Positions 18,565 through 28,041 are shown, counted from the stretch's first letter. The stretch is 64,000 nucleotides of DNA from Aliivibrio_A sp016764915 (GCA_965224595.1 OZ245058.1:1054001-1118000); one strand, 5' to 3'. Program-made: numbers and translations. The notes: generated from the sequence alone by a model not told the origin.

Positions 18565-19212
18565 ATGCACGATCACGAATTTTGGCACAGTAAGTGGGCC
18601 GCAAATAACATTGGTTTTCACCTTAACGAAGAGAATCCTTATCTGGTTAACTACTGGAGTGCTTTGCAGCCTAAAAGAGAAGAAAAAGTGCTGGTCCCAT
18701 TGTGTGGTAAAAGCTTGGATTTAACCTGGTTGGCCATGAAACATGACAGTGTCACTGGGGTGGAATTAAGCGACATTGCAGTGAAAGCTTTTTTTGCAGA
18801 GCAACTCTATACGCCAACAGTTGCGTCACTAAGCAGCCACCATCAACTCTATCAATTTGATGAAATTTCAATTTATAGTGGTGACTATTTTGACGCGCCG
18901 CTTGAAACGTTTGATTTAATCTATGACCGAGCGGCTTTAGTGGCACTTTCATCCGATTTGCAGTGCCGCTATGCAGATCGAACCATCAGCTTGTTAAAAT
19001 CTGGTGGGCGAATGCTGCTTATGACGATTGACTATGATCAAACTGAAAAAATGGGTCCTCCGTTCGCCATTAATAAGGAGAGGGTAGAACAGTTGTTTTC
19101 TGGCTGTAAAATCACACCGCTATATAATGATAATGCTGAGCCCAATCATCCACAGATTAAAAAAGGGCTCAGTCGTTTTTGTGAGCAAGGCTGGTTAATC
19201 GAAAAAGACTAA
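18565..19212 (+). CDS. tpm: Thiopurine S-methyltransferase
   Basis: 215 residues, the normal bacterial Tpm length. SAM-dependent class I methyltransferase: FWHSKWAANNIGFH at the start, LVPLCGKSLDLTWLA (SAM motif I), GVELSDIAVKAFF, and DLIYDRAALVAL. In bacteria it is linked to tellurite and selenite methylation and thiopurine detoxification. It converges on sypG with only 3 bases between the stop codons and no visible terminator between them. Confidence 0.92.
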   Translation: MHDHEFWHSKWAANNIGFHLNEENPYLVNYWSALQPKREEKVLVPLCGKSLDLTWLAMKHDSVTGVELSDIAVKAFFAEQLYTPTVASLSSHHQLYQFDEISIYSGDYFDAPLETFDLIYDRAALVALSSDLQCRYADRTISLLKSGGRMLLMTIDYDQTEKMGPPFAINKERVEQLFSGCKITPLYNDNAEPNHPQIKKGLSRFCEQGWLIEKD

Positions 19213-19215
19213 CCG

Positions 19216-20610
19216 TTATAGATCATCCCATACCATCTTTTTTCTATAGATGGTTGAGGGGCTCACTTCGAGTAACACGGCTGCTTTGGGTATATTACCT
19301 GTACATTGTGCGATGGCTTCCTCTATGGCCTCTTTTTCCACTTGGGCTAATGGAATGACTTTATTTGAGGTGGGGGCTGTTTCTGTCGATGAGTAATCGT
19401 AATTTTTACTCGCCATTATAGGGTGCATTGATGACGGTTCATGTTCCCATTGCCTAGGTAAGTGGGATAGCTCTACCTGCTGCTCATTATGCAAAACGAC
19501 TATGTTTCTGATGGTATTTTGTAATTCACGAATGTTACCCGGCCATTGAGAGTGTAAGAAGTGATGTTCAACTTCTGGACTGAATTTTTGGAAATCTCGA
19601 TGTTCTTCATGGCTAAACTGTTCTAGAAAAGCATTAGATAGCTCTAGAATATCGTTACCTCGCTCTCTTAGGGGCGGAAGGTGGATAGGTACAACATGAA
19701 GGCGGTAATAGAGGTCCTCTCTGAAGTTACCAGCATTGACCTCCGCGAAAGGCTCTTTATTGGTGGCGCAGATGATTCGAATATCGACCAGCTCTTGTTT
19801 ACCGCTACCTACTTTTTGAAATGTACCTGACTGTACGAAACGCAGTAATTTTGTCTGTAACTCTAAGTCCATTTCACAAATTTCATCCAGAAAAAGTGTC
19901 CCACCATCGGCTAAGCTGGCGGCACCAAGTCGTTCGTTTACGGCTCCAGTGAATGATCCTTTGATGTGCCCAAACACTTCACTCTCCATTAGATCTTTGG
20001 GGATGGCACCACAATTTAAGGCAATAAATGGTTTATTGCTGCGTGGGCTCTGCTGATGTATTGCTTTGGCACAAACTTCTTTACCTGTCCCGCTTTCACC
20101 TGTTATGAAAATGGTTGCTTTACTTGACGATGCCGCGTCAATGATCCGATATACGGCTTGCATCGGTAGGCTTGAACCAATAAACCCATGATAGTTACTG
20201 CGTTCTAGATCTTGAATGTCGGTGATCAAATTAGTCAGACGTTGTTTCTCAAGAACATTTTTAACCGTCGTTCGAATGCGAGTGGCATCTATGGGTTTTT
20301 GCAAAAAATCTTGAGCGCCTAACTGCATGATTTCTACAGCAATATCAATGGAACTGTAAGCAGTCATGACCACGACAGCACTTGGGTATTGGTGCTCTTT
20401 TATCCACACTAAAATTTCTTGCCCAGTAATGTCAGGGAGTTTCAAATCAAGCAGAATTAAGTCGGGTACCTGAGTCGCAATACTCTTTTTTGCTTGCTCG
20501 CCAGTATTCACTACGTTTAATAAAATGGCTTCGTTAGCCAAGTAATGTTGATAAGTAGATGCTAATGAAGGGCTGTCTTCAATTAATAACACTTTAGGTA
20601 AGGTCGTCAT
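19216..20610 (-). CDS. sypG: SypG-like sigma54 response regulator
   Basis: 464 residues, LuxO/NtrC architecture: receiver with phospho-acceptor D55 (LILLDLKLPD), AAA+ with Walker A GESGTGKE, the sigma54-contact loop as GSFTGA rather than GAFTGA, GGTLFLDEICE, and a Fis-type helix-turn-helix at the C-terminus (GNIPKAAVLLEVSPSTIYRKK). In V. fischeri SypG switches on sigma54 promoters of the syp genes after phosphotransfer from SypF/RscS. Starts 3 bases after sypF with GGAG overlapping the sypF end. The sigma54-type boxes upstream of sypH, I, N, P and A are its likely targets. It is the last gene of the leftward locus here, whereas in V. fischeri it is in the middle. Confidence 0.85.
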   Translation of the reverse strand: MTTLPKVLLIEDSPSLASTYQHYLANEAILLNVVNTGEQAKKSIATQVPDLILLDLKLPDITGQEILVWIKEHQYPSAVVVMTAYSSIDIAVEIMQLGAQDFLQKPIDATRIRTTVKNVLEKQRLTNLITDIQDLERSNYHGFIGSSLPMQAVYRIIDAASSSKATIFITGESGTGKEVCAKAIHQQSPRSNKPFIALNCGAIPKDLMESEVFGHIKGSFTGAVNERLGAASLADGGTLFLDEICEMDLELQTKLLRFVQSGTFQKVGSGKQELVDIRIICATNKEPFAEVNAGNFREDLYYRLHVVPIHLPPLRERGNDILELSNAFLEQFSHEEHRDFQKFSPEVEHHFLHSQWPGNIRELQNTIRNIVVLHNEQQVELSHLPRQWEHEPSSMHPIMASKNYDYSSTETAPTSNKVIPLAQVEKEAIEEAIAQCTGNIPKAAVLLEVSPSTIYRKKMVWDDL

Positions 20611-20613
20611 AAT

Positions 20614-23600
20614 CTACTCCAATCTAATGTTGTCTTTGTGATCATTTAACGCGGCCAGAGACTCGTTAATTAATGTCGATAAATGATGAAATGCAATACT
20701 CATTGAGTGAGAATTTTTACACTCATGCTCTAGTTTGTTGGCGATATCTTGCAGAGCAGCAAGCCCTACATTTCCAGCGCTGCTTTTTAATGTATGAAAT
20801 TCCGTTTCAAGTCCATTCCAATCTTTGTTTTCAATAAGTCTTTCAATATCGCCTAATCTTTTGATGGTTTCATTATGAAAAGTGTCAAGAATATCGGACA
20901 AAACCGATATAGGGATATCTTTCAACAGTTGTTCGATAATCGCTTTGTCGAGAATAGGCTGAGGCTGGGAAACGGTGTGGTCAATAACAATCTTCGATGT
21001 CGCCTCCGTGGTATTATGGTTAAGCCATTTTTGTACTCTGCTTCTAAACAGGTCTTTGTCTAATGGCTTGGTTAAAAAATCATTCATCCCTGAGTCTAAA
21101 CACTCCTTTTTATCTTCGGTAAAAGCATTGGCCGTCATAGCAATAATGGCAGTTTGATGGTTTAGTCCAGCGCCATTTCTAATTAACTTAGTGGCTTCAA
21201 TGCCATCCATAACGGGCATGGCCAAATCCATTAAAATCAAGTCGAACTTTTGTTGTTTGGCAAATTCAACGGCGTATTTCCCATTTTCTGCCGTGGTAAT
21301 ATTGGTACTGATTTTTTTAAGTAGCGCATTGGCTACCGCTTGGTTGGTAGGGCTGTCTTCAACCAACAATATGCTTGCTTGGTTTAAGGGTAGCGTCGTC
21401 GGAGCAGTTTCGATGCTCAAGGGTTCAAGTTTTTCACCATACAGAGATTGAAGATCGCCATTGCATTTATTTTGTGTTAACAACTGCATCAGTGGTTCAA
21501 GCTTTATTGGGATAGTTAAGTAGCCGTCATAACCTTTGGGTCTTAATGTTTGATAGATGCTCTGTTTTTCAATTGGAAGTAAGTTGATGAATTTAAATGT
21601 ATTTTTTGGAAGGTTCATAAACTGTTCACGACGATAGCCACTGCTGTCTTTATCAATGAAAATAATCGAATTTGTGGTGGAGTTAACATCAATGTCTTCA
21701 ATGCTGTGCAGCGAAATGCCAAGAAGAGAGAGCTGCTTCTTTAAAGAGTTGCCGAATACTTGATCTTCTATCGCGTGAAAATAGGCGACATCTTGAATAG
21801 CAGAAAACTGCTCATCAGAGACAATGTCTTTAGCGTAAGCCGATGGATGTATAGGTAACCAAATATTAAAAGTAGACCCTTTATTAACATGGCTATCGAC
21901 GTTTATCGTACCGTTCATCAATTCAATTAATCGTTTACTGATGGCAAGGCCTAAGCCACTGCCAGCAAAGCGGCGGTTATTATTGCTATCTGCTTGAATA
22001 AACTCACCAAATATCATTTTTTGGTCTTCATCGCTGATGCCTATTCCCGTATCAGTGATGCTTAGTTCGATGCCATTAGCCGGGTGTAGGCTAATACAAA
22101 ACTCTATGCCTCCTTGTTCTGTAAATTTAATCGCATTGCTTAAAATATTGATAAGAATCTGGCTTACCCTTAGCGGGTCGCCAAAGTAACTCTGTTTCAA
22201 ATGAGGGTCTAAAACTAAATTGACTGAAATATTTTTCTTTTGTGCTTGCGGTGAAAATAGACTGACAACGGCTTCAGCAGTTTGATGCAGGCTAAACCAA
22301 TCTTCTTGCAAGATAAGGTGGTCAGACTCAATTTTACTAAAATCAAGAATGTTGTTTACGAGTGTGATTAGGGTGTGCCCACCTTGTGAGGCCACTTGTG
22401 CCAGCTCTTTCTGTTCATTGTTTAAATGCGACTCCAACAGCATGTCTGTCATGGCGATAATGGCATTAAGTGGAGAGCGGATTTCGTGACTCATCGTCGC
22501 AAGAAAACGGCTCTTAGCTTGGTTGGCTAGCTCTGCGTTTTCGCTGGCTTGTTTGAGTTGTTGTTCATTTTTTTTCTGTTCACTAATGTCGACGAAATGC
22601 GCTACGTAATGGGTAACTTGATTTTGTTCATCTTTTACCGCCGTAATACATAGATGCTGAGGATAGAGAGCACCATTTTTTCTTTTATTAATGATCTCAC
22701 CCTGCCATTGGTTTTTTGTGAGTAGGGTTTGCCACATCTCTTTATAAAATTGCTCATCATGCTGACCTGAAGACAAAATACTCGGTTTTTTCCGTAACAC
22801 TTCTTCATTGGTATAACCAGTAACATAAGAAAAAGCTGGATTAGTACGAAGAATGAACCCTTCGCTATCGGTGATAAACATCGGTTCGATTGAATCAAAT
22901 GCATGTGCGGCTAAACGCATCTCTTGCTCTGCGTATAAGCGAGGGCGAATATCACGAATAAAAGCGGTAAATAGCGTGTCATCTCCTAATTGGATAGGGG
23001 ATAAAACCACTTCGATTGGGATCAAGTGTCCTTTTTTGTGACGTGCTTTCCAGATAAAGATTTCGTCAAAGTTGTAATCTTTTTCAGTGGACACAAATAT
23101 ATTTGTTCGTTGTTCAAGTACGCAGTTATAGGCTGGTATTAATCGTTTTTCAATAATGGAAGTGCCTAACAGTTCATCTTGAGTCCATCCAAAAATCTCT
23201 TCCGCTTTTTTATTGTATTCAATTACTTTATTACGATTGTCAAACGTGATAATACCGTCTAGAGAAGAAGAGAGAATGGCTTTATACAAAGTCGTACTTT
23301 TGCAAGCTAAAGAGGCAATCTGTTTTTGATCTTTTATTGATTCATTCAAATTTAGATGTGATTGCTCAAGGTGTCGAGACATTTGATTAAAGGCGAGAAC
23401 AATATGATTGAGGTCACTATTTCCGCTCACTTCTATTTGATGCCCAGGACCCATGTTACTGATCATGTTAGCACCCTCTTTTAAACTATAAAGTTGGCGA
23501 TTGAGCCAGCTACTTAATAGATAAATAAGAAAGAAAACAAAGGCAATTTTGATAGCAATGACAATCAATCCCCAGCCCTTGGTTTCATTGATAATATGGC

Positions 23601-23997
23601 CAATTGAACCAACTTCAAAGGTCATTTGAACACTACCAAAATTCTCTGTTCCTTCATTAATAGGAACATCAATGACGTAAAGGTTTTCTTTATTTATCTG
23701 GTGAGCATGCTCTCGGTTTTTTTCGATAAACAGTTGGTTGTTGCCTGTGATGCTGACATGAATAAGGTCTTTATCTTTGATAACTGTATTCAGTAGTTTA
23801 TCGAGCTTAGTGGTGTTTTTTTTCACTAACGACTCACACGCAGCCGCAGCGAGCAGGTTACCCGTATATTGAGCGTGCTGAATGAGTTTCATCTGGTGAT
23901 ACTGCTTTAACGCAAACAGACTGGCACCAATGAGTACCACTAATAGAGCGACCTCTACCAATGCTATGCTGGAAAGGGTTTTAACTCGTAATCCCAT
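20614..23997 (-). CDS. sypF: SypF-like hybrid sensor kinase with HPt
   Basis: 1127 residues. TM1 about 10-30, periplasmic loop, TM2 about 143-163, HAMP, PAS about 235-350, PAS about 360-475, HisKA with H504 (TMSHEIRSPLN), HATPase_c (DTGIGI, GSGLGL), a degenerate receiver-like segment about 735-845, a true receiver with D924 (LILMDLAMPVMDG), and HPt with H1068 (EFHTLKSSAGNVG). A full His-Asp-His relay ending in HPt fits SypF, which hands phosphate to SypG. It is longer than I expect for V. fischeri SypF, mainly from the extra PAS and pseudo-receiver. GGAGG lies before the ATG, and only 18 bases separate it from sypD, so no sypE intervenes. Confidence 0.83.
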   Translation of the reverse strand: MGLRVKTLSSIALVEVALLVVLIGASLFALKQYHQMKLIQHAQYTGNLLAAAACESLVKKNTTKLDKLLNTVIKDKDLIHVSITGNNQLFIEKNREHAHQINKENLYVIDVPINEGTENFGSVQMTFEVGSIGHIINETKGWGLIVIAIKIAFVFFLIYLLSSWLNRQLYSLKEGANMISNMGPGHQIEVSGNSDLNHIVLAFNQMSRHLEQSHLNLNESIKDQKQIASLACKSTTLYKAILSSSLDGIITFDNRNKVIEYNKKAEEIFGWTQDELLGTSIIEKRLIPAYNCVLEQRTNIFVSTEKDYNFDEIFIWKARHKKGHLIPIEVVLSPIQLGDDTLFTAFIRDIRPRLYAEQEMRLAAHAFDSIEPMFITDSEGFILRTNPAFSYVTGYTNEEVLRKKPSILSSGQHDEQFYKEMWQTLLTKNQWQGEIINKRKNGALYPQHLCITAVKDEQNQVTHYVAHFVDISEQKKNEQQLKQASENAELANQAKSRFLATMSHEIRSPLNAIIAMTDMLLESHLNNEQKELAQVASQGGHTLITLVNNILDFSKIESDHLILQEDWFSLHQTAEAVVSLFSPQAQKKNISVNLVLDPHLKQSYFGDPLRVSQILINILSNAIKFTEQGGIEFCISLHPANGIELSITDTGIGISDEDQKMIFGEFIQADSNNNRRFAGSGLGLAISKRLIELMNGTINVDSHVNKGSTFNIWLPIHPSAYAKDIVSDEQFSAIQDVAYFHAIEDQVFGNSLKKQLSLLGISLHSIEDIDVNSTTNSIIFIDKDSSGYRREQFMNLPKNTFKFINLLPIEKQSIYQTLRPKGYDGYLTIPIKLEPLMQLLTQNKCNGDLQSLYGEKLEPLSIETAPTTLPLNQASILLVEDSPTNQAVANALLKKISTNITTAENGKYAVEFAKQQKFDLILMDLAMPVMDGIEATKLIRNGAGLNHQTAIIAMTANAFTEDKKECLDSGMNDFLTKPLDKDLFRSRVQKWLNHNTTEATSKIVIDHTVSQPQPILDKAIIEQLLKDIPISVLSDILDTFHNETIKRLGDIERLIENKDWNGLETEFHTLKSSAGNVGLAALQDIANKLEHECKNSHSMSIAFHHLSTLINESLAALNDHKDNIRLE

Positions 23998-24015
23998 AGC
24001 ATGCCTCCATGAGTC

Positions 24016-24747
24016 TTATACTTCTACATTAAACAGATGAACAGCCTTAAGTTTTCCACAAATTCTATTTATAAGTGTAGGCGCAAACTTTTCTAACTGT
24101 CTTATTTTTCGGCATAATTCATCAATCAGTTTTGGGTTGTTTTTATCATTGATGACCACGCCTAATAGGCTCACTGCTGTTTCATCGAGCCTGTTGATAG
24201 CCGATTGCAACATCTCCTCTGTGGTCGTCCCCGCTAATACCACCAAAATAGCGCTATCGCAGGCTGTGGCTATCTGTTCGGCGGGTAAATTCTGTTGATT
24301 GAACTGGTTTATTGCTCCCGCATCAATTAAAACAGTATCAAATTTGGTTAACCACAGGTCTATTTGGCTTTGTAGCGACCCTGAGCATTTCATTAATTTA
24401 TTCTGACTTTCAGAGATGGAAACGGAGGTGAAAATACTTGAGCTATGTTTCATATTAGCTAATGAGATTTCATGAGTTATCTCGTCACCTTCGATAGTCT
24501 CGATGGGCATAATTTTTTCAATTGATGGATGATATAGGTTTAAATCAACAATCAACGTTGAGCGGCCGTTTAATAAATTTCGCTGAGCTAAAGCGGCAAG
24601 TAACGTGCTGCAACCTTCGTGTTCAGCCGTGCTCATGACAGACAAAGATCGAATGTTTTGACTGCACATTTGAAAATATATCTGTGACATCTCCTGGTAT
24701 CGTTGCAGTTGATCAGCAACGGTATATTCAACGGTGTCCATTTTCAT
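24016..24747 (-). CDS. sypD: SypD-like CpsD/BY-kinase-type protein with altered P-loop
   Basis: 243 residues with the CpsD/CapB fold: Walker A position TAEHEGCSTLLAALA, Walker A' STLIVDLNLYHPSIE, Walker B FDTVLIDAGAINQ. The Walker A lysine is replaced by cysteine (G-C-S-T instead of G-K-S-T), and there is no tyrosine cluster at the C-terminus, so classic tyrosine autokinase activity is unlikely. BY-kinases control capsule chain length with a Wzz partner (here SypO). AGAGGT precedes the ATG. It lies 37 bases after sypC. Confidence 0.75.
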   Translation of the reverse strand: MKMDTVEYTVADQLQRYQEMSQIYFQMCSQNIRSLSVMSTAEHEGCSTLLAALAQRNLLNGRSTLIVDLNLYHPSIEKIMPIETIEGDEITHEISLANMKHSSSIFTSVSISESQNKLMKCSGSLQSQIDLWLTKFDTVLIDAGAINQFNQQNLPAEQIATACDSAILVVLAGTTTEEMLQSAINRLDETAVSLLGVVINDKNNPKLIDELCRKIRQLEKFAPTLINRICGKLKAVHLFNVEV

Positions 24748-24784
24748 AATGAGTACCTCTTTATACTATCAATCGCAAACGTGG

Positions 24785-26878
24785 TTATAAAATGCCTAAC
24801 AGTACGGCAATGGAGACCATTTGGAATATGTCGGTTAAGGTTTCACGCGCTTTAGAAAGTGAACTGTCATCTTTATTAGGAATGTAAATGGTATCGCCAA
24901 CGCGGATCAGTGGCAGTTTGTTAAAATTAGCGGTGCGGCTGAAATCCAATAAATCGAAGCTGGTGGCTTGGTCTTTACAACATGAAACATTGACGACGGT
25001 AATTTTCTCTAGATAAGCGTTATCAGTGGGGCCGCCCGCTTCTGCCAATAAGTCTAAGATCGTCATGCTGTCATTAAAGCTGTAACGTCCGGGGTTTTTC
25101 ACGGCGCCAAGAACGCGGATGGTTGTTTCCTTTGATTGACTGAGCCACATTCTGTCTTTTTCTGGAATATAGATGCTGTCTCCCGTTTTGATATCAGGCA
25201 AAAGATTCTCATCTCCAGTTTCAAAATATAGGGCCAGATCAAGCTTACTGACTTTGGCTTTTACACTGCCGCGATGACTCACTCGAATATTACGGATATC
25301 GGCGTTTTGAGTTGGACCGTCAGCGGCAGAGAGCAGGTCCAAAAATGACATGTCATTGGTAAATCGATACCGTCCTGGTGAACCTACTTGCCCAAAGATA
25401 TAGATGGATTTATCCGCAGATTGACGTACCCATTGCGACTTGTTGTCCATAGGGTCTAACGGCAACTCATGAACTCGGATCACGGTTCCTGCTACAATCG
25501 TGGGCAGTGCTTGAGATTTCCCTGCAGATTTAATGTAGCTGTCCAAGTTAAACACGACTTTTTGTTGTTTGTCTCCATGTGGGATGAGCATTTCAATTGT
25601 ACTGGTATCTGCCTTTGATGTTGGGCCTCCGGCATGGGCAAGAAGGTCTAGCAAACTCATCTCATTTGACCACTCGTAACGTCCGGGCTTTTCGACCTCA
25701 CCAATCACATTAACAGCGCGGTTAGGTGAGATTTTGAGCCATGATTTTTCATTCATATCTGTTTTTTCAGGAATGAAGATGGCATCACCAGGACCAATGG
25801 ACGGTATATGGGTCACTCGGCCATCTGCGTAAGCGGTCATGTCAAAGGGAGTGACGGTACCATCAGATTTGATGATTTTTATCTGTCTGCTCTCTGCAAA
25901 ACGAGTGGGTCCACCAGCATTGGCCAGTACATCCATGAATGTCGCCCCTTTTTTTCCTTCATAAGCACCGGGTTTAAATACTTCACCCATGACATACACC
26001 GTGTTGGAACCTGCTTTGATCTCTTCTTCTTGGCGAGGAACAAAAATGGTGGCCCCTTGTTGTAAATTTGGCAGAAGGTCCGTATTGCCAGTGTCTAAAT
26101 AGCGTTTTAAGTTGAACGTTGAGGGTTTATTGTTGTTGATCACTCTAATTTGCTCAACGCCCGCGTAACGTGTGACTCCACCGGAAAGCATCAGCACGTC
26201 AATCAAGGTACTGCCTTCTTTGTAAGTAAAAAGGCCAGGGCTATTCACTTCACCAAATATTTTAACGGCTAAACGCGCCTCAGAAGCGTCACCTGCCACA
26301 CTCTGTTTAGCAGGATCAAATTCCACCTCAATGTTACCGGTGATCGGTGAAGAGGGGACGAAAATTGTGTCTAACGAGTGGAGGTCGGGTAGTGTGCGGT
26401 TACTGCCGGAGTTGAGGTAAGCTTTATAGTCAAATACGGTTGTTTTTTGATCTCTGTGTAGCTGAAGTTTATTAAGTTGTGCGCCTATTCTTAGACCACC
26501 AGCTTCTCTAAGTGCCATCTGTATATTTGCGCTGTTTGGTAGCACTACGGGTCCCGGATTCTCCACATAGCCGTAAACGTAAATAAGCAAACGCCTCTCG
26601 TGGATGTAGACATTTAAATTTGAAAGATCTTGAAATACTTTTTGTAGCTCTTTAGTGACCGTCACTTTCATTTCACGTTCACTCAAGTTAGCGACTTCAA
26701 TAGCACCAACTTCAGGCAGAATTAACCGACCACGCTTATCAACTGCGAATTCACTGTTAAGAGAGTCTTCTCCGGGTAAAGAGACACGAATAAGATCGCC
26801 AACTTGCACTTTAATCTCAGCATTAGCGTTCACGCTCATACACATCAGGTAACCGATAATGAATAGGTATTTAATCAT
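24785..26878 (-). CDS. sypC: SypC-like polysaccharide export protein with six SLBB repeats
   Basis: 697 residues: a signal peptide (YLFIIGYLMCMSVNANA), a poly_export domain (IKVQVGDLIRVSLPGEDSL...FAVDKRGRLILPEVGAIEV), then six SLBB-like repeats of the form V-x-G-x-V-x-x-P-G-x-Y...DLL-x-x-A-G-G-P-T, beginning near residues 108, 205, 293, 386, 490 and 585, and a C-terminal hydrophobic helix. Wza-type exporters form the outer-membrane channel for exopolysaccharide. The last three repeats are very similar to each other, suggesting recent internal duplication. Its start overlaps the end of sypB by 8 bases. Confidence 0.86.
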   Translation of the reverse strand: MIKYLFIIGYLMCMSVNANAEIKVQVGDLIRVSLPGEDSLNSEFAVDKRGRLILPEVGAIEVANLSEREMKVTVTKELQKVFQDLSNLNVYIHERRLLIYVYGYVENPGPVVLPNSANIQMALREAGGLRIGAQLNKLQLHRDQKTTVFDYKAYLNSGSNRTLPDLHSLDTIFVPSSPITGNIEVEFDPAKQSVAGDASEARLAVKIFGEVNSPGLFTYKEGSTLIDVLMLSGGVTRYAGVEQIRVINNNKPSTFNLKRYLDTGNTDLLPNLQQGATIFVPRQEEEIKAGSNTVYVMGEVFKPGAYEGKKGATFMDVLANAGGPTRFAESRQIKIIKSDGTVTPFDMTAYADGRVTHIPSIGPGDAIFIPEKTDMNEKSWLKISPNRAVNVIGEVEKPGRYEWSNEMSLLDLLAHAGGPTSKADTSTIEMLIPHGDKQQKVVFNLDSYIKSAGKSQALPTIVAGTVIRVHELPLDPMDNKSQWVRQSADKSIYIFGQVGSPGRYRFTNDMSFLDLLSAADGPTQNADIRNIRVSHRGSVKAKVSKLDLALYFETGDENLLPDIKTGDSIYIPEKDRMWLSQSKETTIRVLGAVKNPGRYSFNDSMTILDLLAEAGGPTDNAYLEKITVVNVSCCKDQATSFDLLDFSRTANFNKLPLIRVGDTIYIPNKDDSSLSKARETLTDIFQMVSIAVLLGIL

Positions 26879-27662
26879 TGTTCTGGCCCTCTTTCAGGGT
26901 AATGCTCACCCTGCGATTCACTAAACGGTTTTGTGGGCTAATATCTTCAAACAAAACCGAACTTTCACCCATTGCGACGATGTCAAATTGTTGTGGATTT
27001 AACCCTAAGATTTGCAGATAACGAGCCACTTGCTTGGCGCGCGCTTCAGAGAGGATTTTATTGTATTCGCTGCTGCCAGTGGTATCAGTATGACCGTAGA
27101 TTTGCAGTTGATAATTTGGCTGCAATTTAAGAAGAGCCACGGCCTCGGCCAAGCGGCCAATGTATTTGGGGTTTAATTCACTGGAGTTGCTGCTAAATTG
27201 ATTATCAGAATTGAGTAAGTTTTCGATGGTAGAGGCCATTTGGCTGGCGGAAGAGCTACCTACGTGTGCTATCGAGCATTCACCTTCACTGTTGACCGCT
27301 GATAATTGCTGTTCAAGTTGTTCGGTCTGTTGGCGTTGTATAAGTAAGGTGTTAGCAGCATCAAACATCATTTCAGCTTGCAACTCTCTGGCAATGCGAC
27401 TCTCTCTCAGTTTAAGCTGCGAGACCGTCGCAGGAAAACAAGCTTGTGCGCCGTTCATCACTAACATCACAAGAAATTGACGTTGCAATTCAAGATCAAA
27501 ACGTAATCCATTACTTGCGGATACCGGTTGATCTGCTTCAACTGGGGCGATTTGAGATATGTTGAACTCTCCAGCCCCGCCTTTACCAGCTTCAGGCCAA
27601 CTTACGCAGCCAGTTAACAGGGTGAAAGTAAGATAAAGCAGATTGACCGATTTCATTGTCAT
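26871..27662 (-). CDS. sypB: SypB-like OmpA-family lipoprotein
   Basis: 263 residues. The N-terminus is a lipoprotein signal with lipobox LLTGC, so it is lipidated. The C-terminal 100 residues form an OmpA/Pal peptidoglycan-binding domain (LQIYGHTDTTGSSEYNKILSEARAKQVARYL...PQNRLVNRRVSITL). The middle is a helical linker rich in Gln and Ser. It probably anchors the export machinery to peptidoglycan. It lies 3 bases after sypA and overlaps sypC. Confidence 0.84.
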   Translation of the reverse strand: MTMKSVNLLYLTFTLLTGCVSWPEAGKGGAGEFNISQIAPVEADQPVSASNGLRFDLELQRQFLVMLVMNGAQACFPATVSQLKLRESRIARELQAEMMFDAANTLLIQRQQTEQLEQQLSAVNSEGECSIAHVGSSSASQMASTIENLLNSDNQFSSNSSELNPKYIGRLAEAVALLKLQPNYQLQIYGHTDTTGSSEYNKILSEARAKQVARYLQILGLNPQQFDIVAMGESSVLFEDISPQNRLVNRRVSITLKEGQNND

Positions 27663-27665
27663 TCC

Positions 27666-27989
27666 TTACTCAGCCGCCCAAGTGACAGGGATAGCTTGAG
27701 AAATACGCAATAGTTGAAGGAGCTGCTTTGGCTGTCCTTTGGCCCCTCTGAGTTCAAGGTGACGTTGGCTGCCATGCAATCGCTTATAAAGAAATACGAT
27801 GGCTCCAATACCCGATGAATCAATAAAATCGACATTACTAAGATCAAGCACGACATTATCAGCGGATGAATTCATGATGGTTTGTTCTAGCTCTTCTCTT
27901 ACTTGAATGATGTTAAGTGAATCGAAATCGCCATTAAGGCCTGCGACAATCTGATTACTGTTTGCTGTATCCTGTAAAGTCATGTTCAT
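27666..27989 (-). CDS. sypA: SypA-like STAS-domain regulator
   Basis: 107 residues, one STAS domain with the anti-anti-sigma phosphorylation motif VDFIDSSGIGAIVFL. I start at the ATG at 27989: it has GAGGAT 8 nt upstream, whereas the longer ATG at 28016 would lie at or before the predicted transcription start of the sigma54 promoter at 28026-28041. In V. fischeri SypA promotes biofilm formation when unphosphorylated and is controlled by the kinase/phosphatase SypE. The serine motif is kept here, although no sypE was found in the locus. Confidence 0.82.
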   Translation of the reverse strand: MNMTLQDTANSNQIVAGLNGDFDSLNIIQVREELEQTIMNSSADNVVLDLSNVDFIDSSGIGAIVFLYKRLHGSQRHLELRGAKGQPKQLLQLLRISQAIPVTWAAE

Positions 27990-28025
27990 AAGATTATCCT
28001 CAATGAGTAGGTTCATATTAGATAG

Positions 28026-28041
28026 AGCACTAATCGTGCCG
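28026..28041 (-). promoter_or_regulatory. sigma54-type promoter of sypA
   Basis: Minus strand CGGCAC-GATTA-GTGCT: the invariant GG and GC are 10 bp apart, as in TGGCAC-N5-TTGCA. The transcription start would fall near 28014, 25 nt before the sypA ATG chosen here. sypA is one of the four known SypG-dependent promoter positions in V. fischeri. Confidence 0.7.
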
